A DNA stretch of 64,000 nucleotides from Panorpa germanica. Lineage: Eukaryota; Arthropoda; Insecta; Mecoptera; Panorpidae. The position numbers were made by a program, and so were the translations under genes. The stretch covers positions 11,532,001 to 11,596,000 of the forward strand of contig OY783209.1 in assembly GCA_963678705.1 (NCBI GenBank). The letters run 5' to 3'. The first letter of the stretch is position 1. Each line of letters opens with the position of its first letter. The notes beneath the pieces were generated by a model, which saw only the letters and a list, made by a program, of their open reading frames with translations, searched no databases and was not told the DNA's origin. This document shows positions 13,565 through 26,442 of the stretch, piece after piece.

Positions 13565-14190
13565 AAAAAAAATTTTTTGACCGCCGGTTTTCAATTTATG
13601 GATCAAATTATGGACCAATTTCAAAATAGATGCCAGTTTTGGAATCAGCGGAAAATTCTACGTCCAAATACATCTTTAAAAATTAAAAAAAGAACATTTT
13701 CTTTTGCTCCAATTTGAAAAATTTAAACGGGTCCTATAGTAAAATTCAACGCTGATTCCAAATTTGTAATCCATTTTTATACCCCCGCCCCCCTGCCGAG
13801 ATATCGGCACTTACTAGTCGAAATAATTGTCCGATTTCAAATACGACTTCACTGTTGGAATCAACGGAAAATGCTCCGTCCGAAACCGTCATAAAAAAAT
13901 TTATCCTATAGTAAAATTCAACGCTGATTCCAAATTCGCAATTACTTTTTTTTTTGGACCGCCGGTTTTCGAGTTATCGGCTTTTCATAGGTCAAATTAT
14001 ATACCGATTTCAAAATAGCTGCCAGTTTTGGAATAAGCGGAAAATTCTACGTCCAAGTACATCTTTAAAAATTAAAAAAAGAACGTTTTCTTTATCTATC
14101 AAAATAGATATTCATTTTTAATTAAAATAATGTGGTGGCATAATAGCCCACTAACGCTTAAGCATATTATCCTTTAATGCTAAAGGTACT
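13565..14190 (+). repeat. Dispersed repeat marked by GACCGCCGGTTTTC, two copies
   Basis: A block starting TTTTTGACCGCCGGTTTTC and running through TGCCAGTTTTGGAATCAGCG to a short A-rich end occurs at about 13,570-13,700 and again at about 13,950-14,090. The second copy continues through GGCATAATAGCCCACTAAC to about 14,190. A third copy with the same tail is at 15,286-15,529. An intermediate segment repeats ATTCAACGCTGATTCCAAAT twice. It is a non-coding family of unknown class. Confidence 0.65.
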
Positions 14191-15231
14191 CGTCGCACAG
14201 ACAAGGCTGTAATATGTCTGAGGAATATAGGCTTTATCAATAAAACTAATTTATTCTCTTTATTTTAAGTACCCATACTCGTGTCTATAAGTTGTAAATT
14301 ATGTCTAAATGTAAATTATGTCTATATGTAAATGTATATATTGTTTTAAGTGCTAATAACTGTTGAAAGTTGATATACTCAAATAAATATTAAAATCTCA
14401 AAGGTTTGACATAATTAGTGGAATTTAAAAATCAATCAAACGATCGACTTCAAATTATGCAAAACATATTATAAAACATTTTTTTACAGGCTGTAAACTT
14501 ATTAAACTTCAGTGTGTACAGTCATAAGCGTACAGCATGTACATTGTACAGTCACAACAATTGTTTACTATCTGTCTGAACAGCGTCCTCACAAATAAAT
14601 GGTTGCAAAATGTGTTAATAGAATGATTATAATTTCACTTTATGTTTCCTGCATCCTCTGATTCGTCTTCTACAGGTCCTAACCGGCGCGGCATAACCTT
14701 CAGCGAAACAAAATCCTTATTTTCTATTATTTCCTTATGAGAACCATTCCCTATAACAAATGGTACTCACACAATATACGTCGTCGAATGAATATAATAT
14801 TCGTTTGATGGAAATGACAACTTGGTCCTTACAATCTGTTGATAGATTCACAAAGAGTGTCACCTGACACATTGACATTTATGACAATTTAGTATTTAAT
14901 TAGATTTTATTATTTAACTAATAATTTGTAACTTTCTATTTTTACAAAATGATGTAAAACAACAAATTAATACTCTTAAGTGTTATAACCGTTAAATTAA
15001 TTAAACATAAATAAAATTATAATACAGTGGGATGCATATATCACGATTTTCATTTCTTATTTTGTAAATGTCATTTTCTTATCTTGTGACAAAAAGTTCA
15101 TTCTTCTTTTAGTTTCGAACGTAATATTTATATACCGTTTTAAGTTTTAGTTTTACAAAGTTTGCCCCCCCCCCCTCCTCATCTTAGAATAGTCTATTTT
15201 AAATTGAATTACAGTTTGTTTAGATTTCGGT

Positions 15232-15583
15232 CTCTGGCGTGATATAGATTAACAAATATTCAATATAATTTACAAATTACATTCTGCAATGAATTTTTTT
15301 TTTGACCGCCGGTTTTCGAGTTATCGGCATTTTATAGGTCAAATTATGGACCGATTTCAAAATAGCTGCCAGTTTTGGAATCAGCGGAAAATTCTACGTC
15401 CAAGTACATCTTTAAAAAGTAAAAAAAGAACATTTTCTTTATCTATTAAAATAGATATTAATTTTTAATTAGAAGGTGGCATAATAGCCCACTAACACTA
15501 AAGCATATTATTCTTTAATACTAAAGGTACTCTGGCGTGATATAGATTAACAAATATTCAATATAATTTACAAATTACATTCT
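15232..15583 (+). repeat. 244-bp repeat insert between perfect 54-bp direct repeats
   Basis: The 54-bp sequence beginning CTCTGGCGTGATATAGATTA is present without visible mismatch at 15,232-15,285 and 15,530-15,583. Between them lies a third copy of the GACCGCCGG repeat (15,286-15,529), whose end AAAGGTAC runs straight into the second direct repeat. This is much longer than normal transposase target duplications. It suggests tandem duplication, template switching or an unusual insertion process. Confidence 0.8.
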
Positions 15584-16064
15584 ATAAAACGTAAATTTGT
15601 TAAACATTGGTTTGAAGCGACTGCACCCTTTCCATTTTATCCCCCAACTAGTACGCCTCTGCGCGTTACATATTCATCGCGTTCATTTTTATTAACACCT
15701 TTACATCGCTGCAGTTATATCATAGATACACACAATCCTAAACCACTATGACACTATGGTATATAAAAAATGAGAAAAAATAAACTTTATAAAAGCAATC
15801 ATTAATTAAATAAAAAGTTAACCTTCAACATTCATCGGGAGCCAGGAGTCGGGGCAAGGACGCGTTTGAACGCTACAAGTATGTACGAGTATATTATTAA
15901 CACATTGTTTAAATATTTATTTATCATTTAATTACCAAGGTCTTAAATTGTACGCAATGGTGATGGTAATACATATGCATATTTCTGCCGTTAGAAATTA
16001 CATTTCAATAAACTTTCATTTTAATTGTTTTTAATTGCGTGTTGCAGATTCATTTTAAATCTTT
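15584..16064. other. Non-coding AT-rich stretch
   Basis: Nothing recognisable apart from short homopolymer runs. No exon or RNA gene is supported. Confidence 0.4.
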
Positions 16065-16065
16065 A

Positions 16066-16262
16066 TGAGCCGACGACACAGTGAGCAAGAGATTGCTGTG
16101 TCTTCGGGATCAATTCCCGAACCAGAGTTATATTTCCTGGGTTTTGTTGTTATCAAGTTAAATTTATTATTTATATACCTAATTATAAATTTATCAGACA
16201 GCGGTGTACCACACATATATGAGGTAACGAACCCACAAAAATTGCCAACATACTAAGAGTTC
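16066..16262 (+). mobile_element. tRNA-like SINE, copy A
   Basis: A box-B-like motif GGATCAATTCCCG near 16,110 is followed by GAGTTATATTTCCTGGGTTT and then ATTTATCAGACAGC and ATATATGAGG. The same order of blocks is found at 55,635-55,835, and the tail alone at 58,243-58,312. This common layout with a polymerase III type box B points to a tRNA-derived SINE. The 63-codon frame over this copy is incidental. A further GGTTCAATTCCC at 16,438 may be a separate old copy. Confidence 0.6.
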
Positions 16263-16859
16263 GTCGATGATAGCTAAGCATCAGAAATATGCCGAAAATA
16301 ATAAACAAAATAAAAAAAATGAGTCATTTATTTTGAAGGAAAGAATTTTGAAAATAAATTATACAATGTATAATAAAAAATTTAACAACGAGGTGGCTCA
16401 TCGCATTAAGGTATTCACACCTATCTGTCATGCTTTTAGGTTCAATTCCCATCTCTATCTCTGGTTTGAATGTTTCGTTTAATTGATTAAGTGCTAAATA
16501 CAATCATACATTCAAGCACAGGTATAGTAAACTTGTTCTATAAAAACTAATAAAGTCTGAACAAAAAACCTATATAAATAAATACGTATAATAATATTCT
16601 TCCGTTATAAATGAAAATTGAATATGGAATTATAAAAGAAAGTGAAACAATTAAAATAATACCTCATTAGTAAAAAACCGTTCTATAAGACTTATAATTC
16701 ATAACGCGTCTATAAATAATAATACACCTCACCCCACCGCCACCCCGCAAACAAATAAAAAATGCCCGATATTTAAAAATAAATACTTTTTAAAAATTCA
16801 TCTACCTCCTTACTTTTCAAGTACAACAAACATTTTATATGGAATATAGATACATCGAA
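16263..16859. other. Non-coding stretch
   Basis: AT-rich with a possible old SINE head around 16,390-16,480, based only on the box-B-like GGTTCAATTCCC. No gene is seen. Confidence 0.35.
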
Positions 16860-17160
16860 AAGTTTAACCAGAGCAATGCCAGCTTCAGAGGCGAAGTACA
16901 CATCAGGCTGGAGAGGAGGGTTGGGGGGATGAGGGAGTGAAGAGGCACTGTCTCACACACTGGCACAGACACTCAACTCATCCCGGGCCGATGTTGGGGC
17001 TATGGCAAGGGCCCGGCCCCGGCCCCGTCGGACCCCAGGGGTTCAACAGCCGCGCACGTAGCACGGTTTATTTACAGCTGTACCTACGTTACAATAAATA
17101 AGTAAAGTAGTGTGTGGGGGAGAGAGTAGCGAGAAGGGGCGGGGGGCTATACGTATATAA
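16860..17160. other. Isolated GC-rich island of unknown role
   Basis: About 300 bp are strongly GC-rich within AT-rich surroundings, with CGGCCCCGGCCCCGTCGG near 17,015 and G-rich runs on the plus strand on both sides. No long frame crosses it on either strand. It could be a promoter-proximal island, an untranslated exon or a non-coding RNA segment of a gene whose coding part lies elsewhere. Confidence 0.5.
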
Positions 17161-17830
17161 CTTATAGAAATAGTTTAGACTGGATTCTAACATAGCGGAA
17201 CAAACTATGTCATGCCATTGAATGATATTCTGTTGATATTTTCTAAAGTAACTTGCATCTACAGGAAAGGAAATATTTTTATTTGTTGTAGGTGTATGCA
17301 CATAATCGTGTTTTGTTAAATATTTTTAACAGATGCAAATATTTACTTGTTTGTTTGTTGTTCAAAATCAAAACATCATTTAACGAACTGTACAATTAAT
17401 ATGTCAACGACCATATTATCATTTATTCAGGGAAGTTAAACACAAGCACAACATTACCTTTTGCATAACACTTATTAAGGGGGGGGAGGGGTCTACATAT
17501 TGGGACAAGATGTGACAACGGGGAGAAGGAAACATAAGCTTTGTGATGTCACATGTAATATAAAACATTAAAACTACGAAAAAGTGTCACAACAAAATGA
17601 ACAATTATATAGGTGTTATTTTGAAGTTTAAAATTGTTTGTTGAACACACAAATTGAGCGACCCTAACAAAAAGACCTGGTAGAGACTAGGCACTTTTTA
17701 ATTAGGAAATACTAAATTGTTTTTGTGTAAAATTCCAAAATCTGAAATTACCATACTAGGCTAATTATATTTATTTGGACGTCCGAAGGCACTTGCAAGA
17801 ATTTGAAGAAACCCGACGTCGACCGAATAG
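17161..17830. other. Non-coding stretch
   Basis: AT-rich sequence with a short G run near 17,480. The 70-codon minus-strand frame at 17,089-17,301 has no recognisable domain and partly reads the GC-rich island; I do not accept it as a gene. Confidence 0.35.
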
Positions 17831-18437
17831 TCTTGTGTCCTATGTCTTAATTTCTATAAAAGTGTACTAAATATTGATAAAGTGGGTTACTAGAACCTCA
17901 AATGCCCAATTATTTTTTAATAACTCCTTATATGTTAGGAGATATTAACAATTAAAAAAGTCATTTTGTCTCTTTAATTATTAAAGGGATTCAATGTTGT
18001 ACACATTCCAACTGCATGTGACATCACAATCCTTGTGTAAGGTTACCAACCTTACAGCTCATAAATCTCTGCTATATGTATTTATATATCAAAATATCAA
18101 ATATTATTTACAGCTATTTCAAGGAATAATAAAATTTAAATATTATGTCTGCCTTAGCAGGGTTAAATAAAATAAAAACTTATTATTCTTTGACTTAACT
18201 TGGTTATTTGACTACCAACAGCTACAAAACATTACCACAGCACTGACCTACTCAACAAATAACTGACGTTAAAATGCATTTCACGTCATACAAATATGGT
18301 CGACCATTTTTAATTGCTATATCTTCGTAAATATTTAGATATTTAATAAAATAGACACACCAATACACATTTATTAACATCAATTTCAATTAACAATTGA
18401 AAAATTGACCACTAAAAAATGAGGACACAAGCCCATT
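17831..18437 (-). mobile_element. TA-flanked MITE, family 'GGGCTTGTGTCC', copy 2
   Basis: This is the same element as at 1,619-2,256 in the opposite orientation. It runs from a damaged TCTTGTGTCCTATGTCTTAA at the left to GGACACAAGCCCAT followed by TA at the right. Internal landmarks (GCCTTAGCAGGGTTAAATAA, CCTTGTGTAAGGTTACC) align colinearly in reverse. The left terminus has substitutions in the conserved end, so this copy is older than the one at 54,109. Confidence 0.72.
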
Positions 18438-18476
18438 ATGAAATTATAGGTGGGGGCAGTTATGTCAGTTATCAGG

Positions 18477-18701
18477 GGCCCTATTCCTGAGTCTTGCAAA
18501 CAATGATCGTGACCGAACAGATATGATTTATATGAGTGAGAAATTAAAAGAGTATTTCTAAACTATAATAGTAATTAATAGTAAATTTCAGGATTACTAC
18601 AGGAATGAATACTCTTTTAAAAGTAATTTGTAAAATGTTTCACTCATATAAATCAGATCTGTTCAATCACGATCATTGCTCGCAAGACTCAGGAATAGGG
18701 C
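18477..18701. mobile_element. Foldback MITE with long inverted arms
   Basis: The first roughly 80 bp beginning GGCCCTATTCCTGAGTCTTG return as an inverted copy ending CAAGACTCAGGAATAGGGC at 18,701. Matched inner blocks include AATGATCGTGA and GATTTATATGAGTGA, so nearly the whole unit can fold into one hairpin. Ends and target duplication are not clear enough to name a superfamily. It lies 40 bp from MITE copy 2. Confidence 0.8.
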
Positions 18702-21700
18702 ACCTGGGCAGAACTGATTATTAGATGCAATGTTTAAAACTTGTTTGTTTTCATTTAACACAACATTAGTTACCTCTATAATTTATTCATAAATAATTAT
18801 TGGTTCATATTTTTTTCATATTATTCTCATATTTTTACTTACACTAATTAAAAGAGAATTGAACATTTGAGGACGTTGTATATTTCCAATTAATTAATTA
18901 ATTGATTCATAGTGTACCAAATGTAATACTATCATATTTTAATCGTTCAATGAATTGTGCTACCTATTTACACGGGCCGTGGTTCTCTGATACGAACAAA
19001 TAGATTGTTCAAGTGTACTTAATATGTAATACATGTTCTTTTTATACAATGTTCGGACGTACGTACTTGTCCGAGATCGTGCTCGGCCTTCGCCTCAATT
19101 TAGAATTGTTTAAAACGGTATGAAGTCGTTTCATTTCGTTTATACGAAATTACATTAATTATTTTTTTATATGTAATATAATAATTGAGCTGTTTTCTAA
19201 GCAGCGACCCAAAACGGTTTTCAAATTACGTATGGTATTTATCGAAATGGTGACAAGAAGGTTCGCTTATTTACTTCTTCAGATAATTTTGAATTTTTAT
19301 TTTCTACTAATAAAATAGCCGAGTATAAGAAAAAATATATTTACAGATTTTCCATTTTATGGTATACGAAAACAGAAACGTTTTTTGAACAATTCTTCAA
19401 TTGATCGATTTAATAAATTATATGATAATGATTTTAAATTATCCAAACATTAAAATTAATTACATCAGTATATATAATTAAGAAAATACCCATACAATTT
19501 GGTTCCATAATAGTGAAATCTTATATTCAAACTTAAATAAAATTCTAAGAATAAAACTTTTAGTTATTTGCATACCATAATACTTTAAGCTAAAAGTTTG
19601 AGAAGTTTTTAATAAAATAAACCCCCATAAAGTTTAAAATTATTAAACATTGTTTGATATAAAGTAAATGTATATTAAATAATGCATAAATTTATAATAA
19701 AATAAAGTTTGTTCATTATTATGAATAAATAAATATTTAAAGATACAAAGTACCTATTATATTTTATTTTATTTACATAAATAAATATAGTTCACAAAAC
19801 AAACACTAGTATCGCTGTACTTGCTATACGGCGCTGTGCATGGTGTTGATTGCAGCTCTAATTAATATACAACACATGTTGATTCCAGATCACGATTTTC
19901 GAAAACACAGGATTAAATGCAAAATGGATTTAGATTTAACACTGCACTCTAAACGGGTTGGTAATAAATAATATAGGCTTCATTTGAAAATACTATACGC
20001 GATCACACTGTGATGAGAGTATTAATGCTTGAGTGTTTGGTATTCTGGTTCGATTCCTGGACTTCCAAGTTTAATTGACTATATGTCCAACAAAGCACGA
20101 AATTATTAGGTAGAAGCATAACTCATATACAGGTTTAAGGGCTTATTTATTTATATTATTGTACAACATATTAAATTTATTGTGTAAAAATTTGAAGTCG
20201 ATTGGAGTAAAACTGTCGGAGATATAGAGTTTTAAGTATTCACCTCTCTGGTCTGCTTTCGTCTTACTTTGAAATGCGGTTTCTCACACATAGCTTTTTC
20301 AGAGTCGGTGTCCTCTCTAGCTCAAAATCTACTGGACCGATTCTATTGAAATTTTGCACACGATTTTGCGTCGATTTTTTTTTTATTTTTTAGTGTTAAC
20401 GTATTTTAAAATAACAAAGTTTCTGATACTTTTCATAAAAAATCGGTTTTTTGAGTTTTAAGTCCTGTAAAAAATTCAACTAATCAACTAATGAAATCAT
20501 TTTGGTTTTTCGATTTCAGAAAATCCAGTGATGAGTTATGAGTGGTACCGCAATGTTACTTTTTTTTGTGACGTCACCGGAGATTCGCTGTCAATGCCTC
20601 ATTTCTTGACATTCATTTATGAAAATTTCACAAAGTATTCTTCAAATATTATTTTATCATGTAGTAATTGTCGTCAAAAGCCATTATCGAAAATATGCTT
20701 CTATTTTATCGTTTTGACCTTACCCCCCACTTAAGGAGAAGAGGATGATAGAACAAAACTGAACGCTATACTGAATACAATAGAATCTAATTCTTACTCA
20801 TATTTTTAAAATATAGTAGACCTCTCCCCACTCCACCGACCCCCTTTGTAAGTGACACTAGTATAGTCTGTGAGTGACACTAATAAATAATTAGCACGTG
20901 CGACAACTAGATTCGGTTCATATATTTTCATAATTAAACAAATCTATAAGATCTATAAACACATTTTAATTAAAATCTGCATTGAAACCTTCCACTGTAG
21001 TAAACATAAATATTTAAATATGAAACCTCGCTTGCAGTGTGCAGCGCCACCGCCACCGCCACCGCCACACACCGTTTCCTCATTAACCCGCTTATTGATA
21101 CCAATGTCATTGTCCTACTTTATCATTTGCATGTGTATAGGATATTTATTTATATTTACGTATGTAGTTATAGCGAGATTAAAGCACGACAAGCATATCT
21201 GCATAGTATTTATATTATTAAAATACATTTAAAATATATATAATATATACAGTCGTTGTTTAGGTAAAACATTTTCTGAATATAAAGTCTTATATACAAA
21301 TGTATTACTTTTATTTTAAATTACGTGTGGCAGAAGCGCTGTCATCATAAAACTGCTCATGCAGTAAAATAAGGATGTTTGAATATATTTAAATCAAAAA
21401 TTTGCTTTTTAAAATTTGAAATTATAATTTATAGCTCAATTATTAGTCGCCATATTGGATCCTATATTTAATTGCGCAGGACAACTGTAAATATAATTTG
21501 ACGTGTAAGTATGCCATTTCTTTTGCACTACGTTGTAAAACAGAGATAGCAATAGATTAAAGAGGTGGAGTGTATGGGCGGATATCCGCGAAATTACGCT
21601 CCCAATCGAATACTGTGTCTTGAGAAAACAGAGTGAAAGACTAAGGTGTCACAAATGTTAAATGCAATGAAATTGTTAATCATAAAATGTAAGCATACAG

Positions 21701-24700
21701 CAAAAATTAAATGTATAAAAAATAACAGATTGAATCTTTAATATGTAATTGAAATTTAAAGAAAAGGTTTTTCATATTTTTCTTTGTGTAATATTCTTAA
21801 TAGAAAATGTCTTAAATGTGGAAAACGATCATTTTTTATTAGGTTTCCCCAAAGAAAATTCAATGAGCTGTAAAACGAAATGATAATATATTTCCGGGAT
21901 GTTTTCCGTGTGGGTCATGACAGTTACACATATATATTGGTATAAGTGTGTGGACCTAGGTATTACCAGATATTAATTATTTAAAATCATTATGTGCTAT
22001 AGAGTATTACTGGTATTTTTCACACACCGTTATATTTTTAGTGGAAGTGTCTGTCTGTGTGTGACCTACTTTGAACACTTCGTAAAGTTTAAATTAGATT
22101 GACTCATTAAAATCTTGTTTTATTTTTAAACTTCAAATATTTGATGTTATTTTTTTGTAAACATTTTTATGTTATTTGATAAAATGATGGTCCATATCAA
22201 ACTATTATATTATTAGTTTATGAATCACAATACTTATTATTCTGGTATTTTGATATATTATGTATATTTATTATAATCTTTCATGTAAACGAAATATTTA
22301 ATTAGATTATAATTGAAATTAGCATACATTAAATGAATTATACAAGGTTTTATTAAAACTTAACCAAATAGTATTTTTTTGTATAATGCAAATGTCAAAT
22401 TATTTTTGACGTTTACAAAAACTCTATTCAATAAAATAATGTATTGAACTACTGTTAAATATTAATATATGGTAGCATTTATCATGTTACTATGACGATC
22501 TTAAACACAGTAAACATTTTTCTATTCTGATTTTCATTAAATCTATAATTTTTGATAACTACTTGACAATTGATAAATTTGACAGGTAAACTGACGTTTA
22601 GAATTCAAGAATCAGTCGTCTAAGAAAGGATTATGCTGCCGTATATTAAATAAAGTAAATTCAAAGACTATCCTAGATTAAAAATGCAAGGCAAGGACCT
22701 CAATAACTAAATTTAGTATGCTTTATTATTTATGTACCCCGATCTAAAAATGTATCAAACTGACAACTACGGATGAGTGTTTAAACTCAAGATAAAAAAA
22801 GTATTTTTAAGTAAACAAGATCTAAGTTTATGAAATAATACATGAAGTACTATCTTCTCGATCTCAAGAGTTCTCATGTATAAATATTATTGTCATTATC
22901 TTTATTTAATGTATGGTATGGTACACATAACATAACCTATAAATTACTTATTTTATTACAAATATGACAGCTTAATTAAATCTGTCGGACTAATAAAATA
23001 AATATAACAAATCAAAAGGAAAGATTACTAAAGAGATTAGTTCAACTATTTAAATATTGAATAGATTTTAACGCGCAATTTCATAAGAAAACTGTGTAAA
23101 CAGCATCATCAACAAACAATGGATCTCCTGATAATTAATTGCACATGATGATTTTATGCAAAAAGTATTTAATAAGTTAAATAACGTCTCCTCTTAGAAA
23201 TAACAAAGGACAAGAATAAAAATAGAATAAATATAAATGACATACCTGTCTAGGTTTTCACTAAAAAACAACTATTCGGGTTATACACTTGTTTCATAGC
23301 ACTTAAAGTAACAGCAAGTCGCCATTATAATGTTAAATCCACAAACCTACACATAGATACACTTAAACACTAGACACTAATAATTTATACACTCATAATC
23401 ACAAGTAATGTATGCATAATAATTATTTAATATTTTAATTGTTTTTTTTATAGGTTATTTGTTGAATATTTCAAAACGGGCGGAGTACAAAGAAGACTTT
23501 GCGTAACAGATCCTATCCGGGTGAAGGTTTAAACTCAACTAACGAAAAATTTAATCGCTGCAATGAGACGGCGCTTCGATCGGGTTATAAAGTGGGGGGG
23601 GGGGATACGTATAGTATATTTAATGTAGAGAAAATTACATTTATATATCGCTTGAATGTAATCGGGCTACAAGTGTATTACATTTGCATTGCATTGAATA
23701 GAACAGAACATTAGAAACCAGTTTTATTTTCTAGCGAATTTTAAACTTTCTGTTTACGATTCTCTCAATTAAAATTCACGAAACCGACAACGGACAGGGA
23801 CAATGAGTCCGTACATTATTGTTTATGATTTAAATTTATTTGCATTTTAATAATAGTTTGTATTGAATTTGTAATTAGTAACATCACATAATGATTGCAT
23901 CAGTGGCGACGTCTTCTATTTTAATTAGAATACAAAATGTCTACCTTCAAATAAAACATATTCGTATAACTTATAACATAATATTATATTTATATGATGG
24001 TTATATACGAGGGTAGTTTTCTGTTATCAATGGCTGTCAAACACAAAGTAAATAACGCAGCATGCTTAAAATTTTACAGTAATCTATTAATAGATGGCGG
24101 TTGACGGAAGCAGTGTTGTATTTAAATTTACTGAGCGGGAAATTAAAAAAGTCACTGACTTCGTATATAGGTAAATAATAAAACGCAGCGTTTGGTAAAA
24201 AATATTACGTTATTATCTATATCAATTTCAATTCTTTCCAGTTACAATTATTCACTGACAATCAAAAAACAAAAAAACAAAATTCACTTTGGAATAATTA
24301 GATTATAATTTATAATAAGCACTAAATTATAACCCTTTGTTTGTACTGTGCCAAGTTGCCGCTGTATTTAAATTCAAGTTTAGTGAATAACTTTACATGT
24401 TTATGCTTTAACAATTTAACAGTAAAATTTGAAATGATGAATTCTCATCATGAAATGAACTATGGCTGCGTCATGTGCAGAATTATACTAACAATAAGTA
24501 TGTTTAATTAAATATGTATTTCCATTAAAGTATTAACCACAGATAGTCTATTTATTACTATTTATTAACCTACTACTATTATAAACCTGGTATCGATGCG
24601 TATTTTTCTTTAATTTGTGTTCTAAAGTAATTCGCTAGACTTCAATAACTATTAGTAGGTCAGTAGTAGTAGTTCGGTATTATTTCACATACATATTTTC

Positions 24701-25054
24701 TTACGATTTCCTAATGAACTCACAGTTTTTATTAACTGCTGATTATTATTATCCAATTGAAGAGAAAGTTTTACTCTATGTAACTCCACTACGAGTACTT
24801 TTTTATTCGTTTTTTAAAAAACATTAAATTAATTGTATGAAGGTAATTTATAATTTGCAATTACAGGTAAACGTAGTGGTGTCAATATAATTTATAATAG
24901 AATTATAATATCGAAATTTAAGTATAGGTGTCAGGATAAAGTGGAAAGTGAATTAGCTTGAAAGAGGTATAGTGAGGAAAAAGGGAAGGAAGAGTATGGA
25001 TGGCGGAGGTAAGGAGAAGGAGAAGAGGAGACAGTAGATAGGTAATGGAAGTAA
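18702..25054. other. Long non-coding stretch
   Basis: I find no supportable gene in about 6.3 kb. A box-B-like GGTTCGATTCCTGG near 20,048 may mark an old SINE. The part from about 20,300 to 20,600 (with GAGTCGGTGTCCTCTCTAGC) has the style of a dispersed repeat without a second copy here. A (CCG)n-like run at about 21,046-21,066 produces proline-rich and alternate frames that I treat as spurious. The rest is AT-rich. Confidence 0.4.
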
Positions 25055-25527
25055 GGCCCTCCGCACACGAGGCGACTGGTTGCAAACCTTAGCCCCGTTG
25101 TTAGTAAGAGATCGAACGTGTATGCGAGTAAGATAAAACACGAGGAAAGGCATACGGGTGGGCTGATTCCAAACTAAACGAAGTTTTTAACGAAAACGAG
25201 CACGAGCCATGTCGAGCCGTGTATCGTGACTCTATAGAATTTTTAACAATAGCAAAACAGGGGATTCTATTATGTTATATTTGATTGTATGTATGTATTT
25301 AAATACTTTTCAATCGTATTCGTATACATCTCTGTTGATGAAACCAACAAATACCCTGCGATCCCTGCAAAACCAGTTTCAAATCAGTTTAGTTACGTTC
25401 GTCTCGTGTGTTTTATCTCACTCGTAAACACGTTCGTTCTTTTAATAACAACACAGTTGTAATCACATTCGGTTCGGGCAGATTCGGGTGAAAGGTTTGC
25501 AACCAGTCGCGTCGTATGCGGAGGGTC
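25055..25527. mobile_element. PIF/Harbinger-type MITE, 473 bp, TAA duplication
   Basis: The left end reads GGCCCTCCGCACACGAGGCG and the inverted right end has the same order with a few changes; the inverted match of about 35 bp extends through ACTGGTTGCAAACCTT. A TAA triplet flanks each side (25,052-25,054 and 25,528-25,530). A 3-bp TWA duplication with G-rich ends fits PIF/Harbinger. No transposase is inside. A Harbinger transposase fossil elsewhere in the window (47,153) shows that this superfamily was once active in the genome. Confidence 0.75.
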
Positions 25528-25847
25528 TAAGGAGGAAGATATCATGGAGAACAGACTTTGAAAAAGAAGAAGGGATTTTAAAAAATGTCTACAATAAGTA
25601 AAGGAAATTTAAAATGATTGTAAGGAGCTTATAAAATGCGTAAAGGCCGATACTCTTCATCTTAGTACACATGACTGTTTTTAGGCAGTGTTTAGAATAT
25701 TATCAAACCATATACCACAGAAACAAAGAGTTGTGCTTCGTCCGCGTAGTACGAGTTCAACCGAAGCTAACCGAAGTTTCGTTTATACTCGTATCATTGC
25801 GACACGTAAGTGTTTTCTGCCAATAGCGTTGTACACATTGACTTGAA
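25528..25847. other. Short non-coding stretch
   Basis: No gene or repeat is recognised between the Harbinger-type MITE and the split MITE copy 3. Confidence 0.4.
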
Positions 25848-26442
25848 ATTGGCTTGTGTCCTCATTTTTTAGCGGTCGATTTTTCAATTGTTGATTGAAA
25901 TTGATGTTAATAAATGTGTATTGGCGTGTCTATTTTATTAAATATCTAAATATTGACGGAGATATAGCAATTAAAAGTTTGAATTGTAGTTTTAGCGCTA
26001 GAAATGGTCGACCATATTTGTATGACGTGAAATGCCTTTTAACGTCAGTTATTTGTTGAGTAGGTCAGTGCTATGGTAATGTTCTGTAGCTGTTGGCAGT
26101 CAAATAATCAAGTCAAATCAAAGAATAATAAGTTTTTATTTTATTTAACACTGCTAAGGCAGACATAATATTGAAATTTGATTGTTCCTTGAAATAGCTG
26201 TAAATAATATTTGATATATAAATTTTTTGATAATAAAAAGCAGAGATTTATGAGCTGTATGGTTGGTAGCCTTACACAAGGATTGTGATGTCACATGCAC
26301 TTGGAATGTGTACAACGTTGAATCGCTTTAATAATTAAAGAGACAAAATGACTCTTTTAATTGCTAATATCTCTTAACATATAAGGAGTTATTAAAAAAT
26401 AATTGAACACTTGAGGTTTTAGTAACCCACTTTATCAATATA
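25848..26442 (+). mobile_element. TA-flanked MITE, copy 3, left part of an interrupted copy
   Basis: This copy runs colinearly with copies 1 and 4 from TTGGCTTGTGTCC up to CCCACTTTATCAATATA and then stops. The missing last roughly 47 bp are found at 33,859-33,905, after about 7.4 kb of unrelated DNA: ATATAGTACACTTTTATAG, then AGACATAGGACAGAAGCCCAT. The MITE was therefore already in place when the satellite cassette entered it. The right piece has GGACAGAAG for GGACACAAG. Confidence 0.85.

Noticed and set aside
20040..20070. tRNA gene suggested by a box-B-like GGTTCGATTCC
   Set aside because: No cloverleaf or acceptor stem can be drawn around it; a SINE remnant is more likely.
21020..21243. 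Overlapping frames starting with poly-proline or Ala-Thr repeats
   Set aside because: They read a short CCG run in different frames; no splice context or domain supports either.
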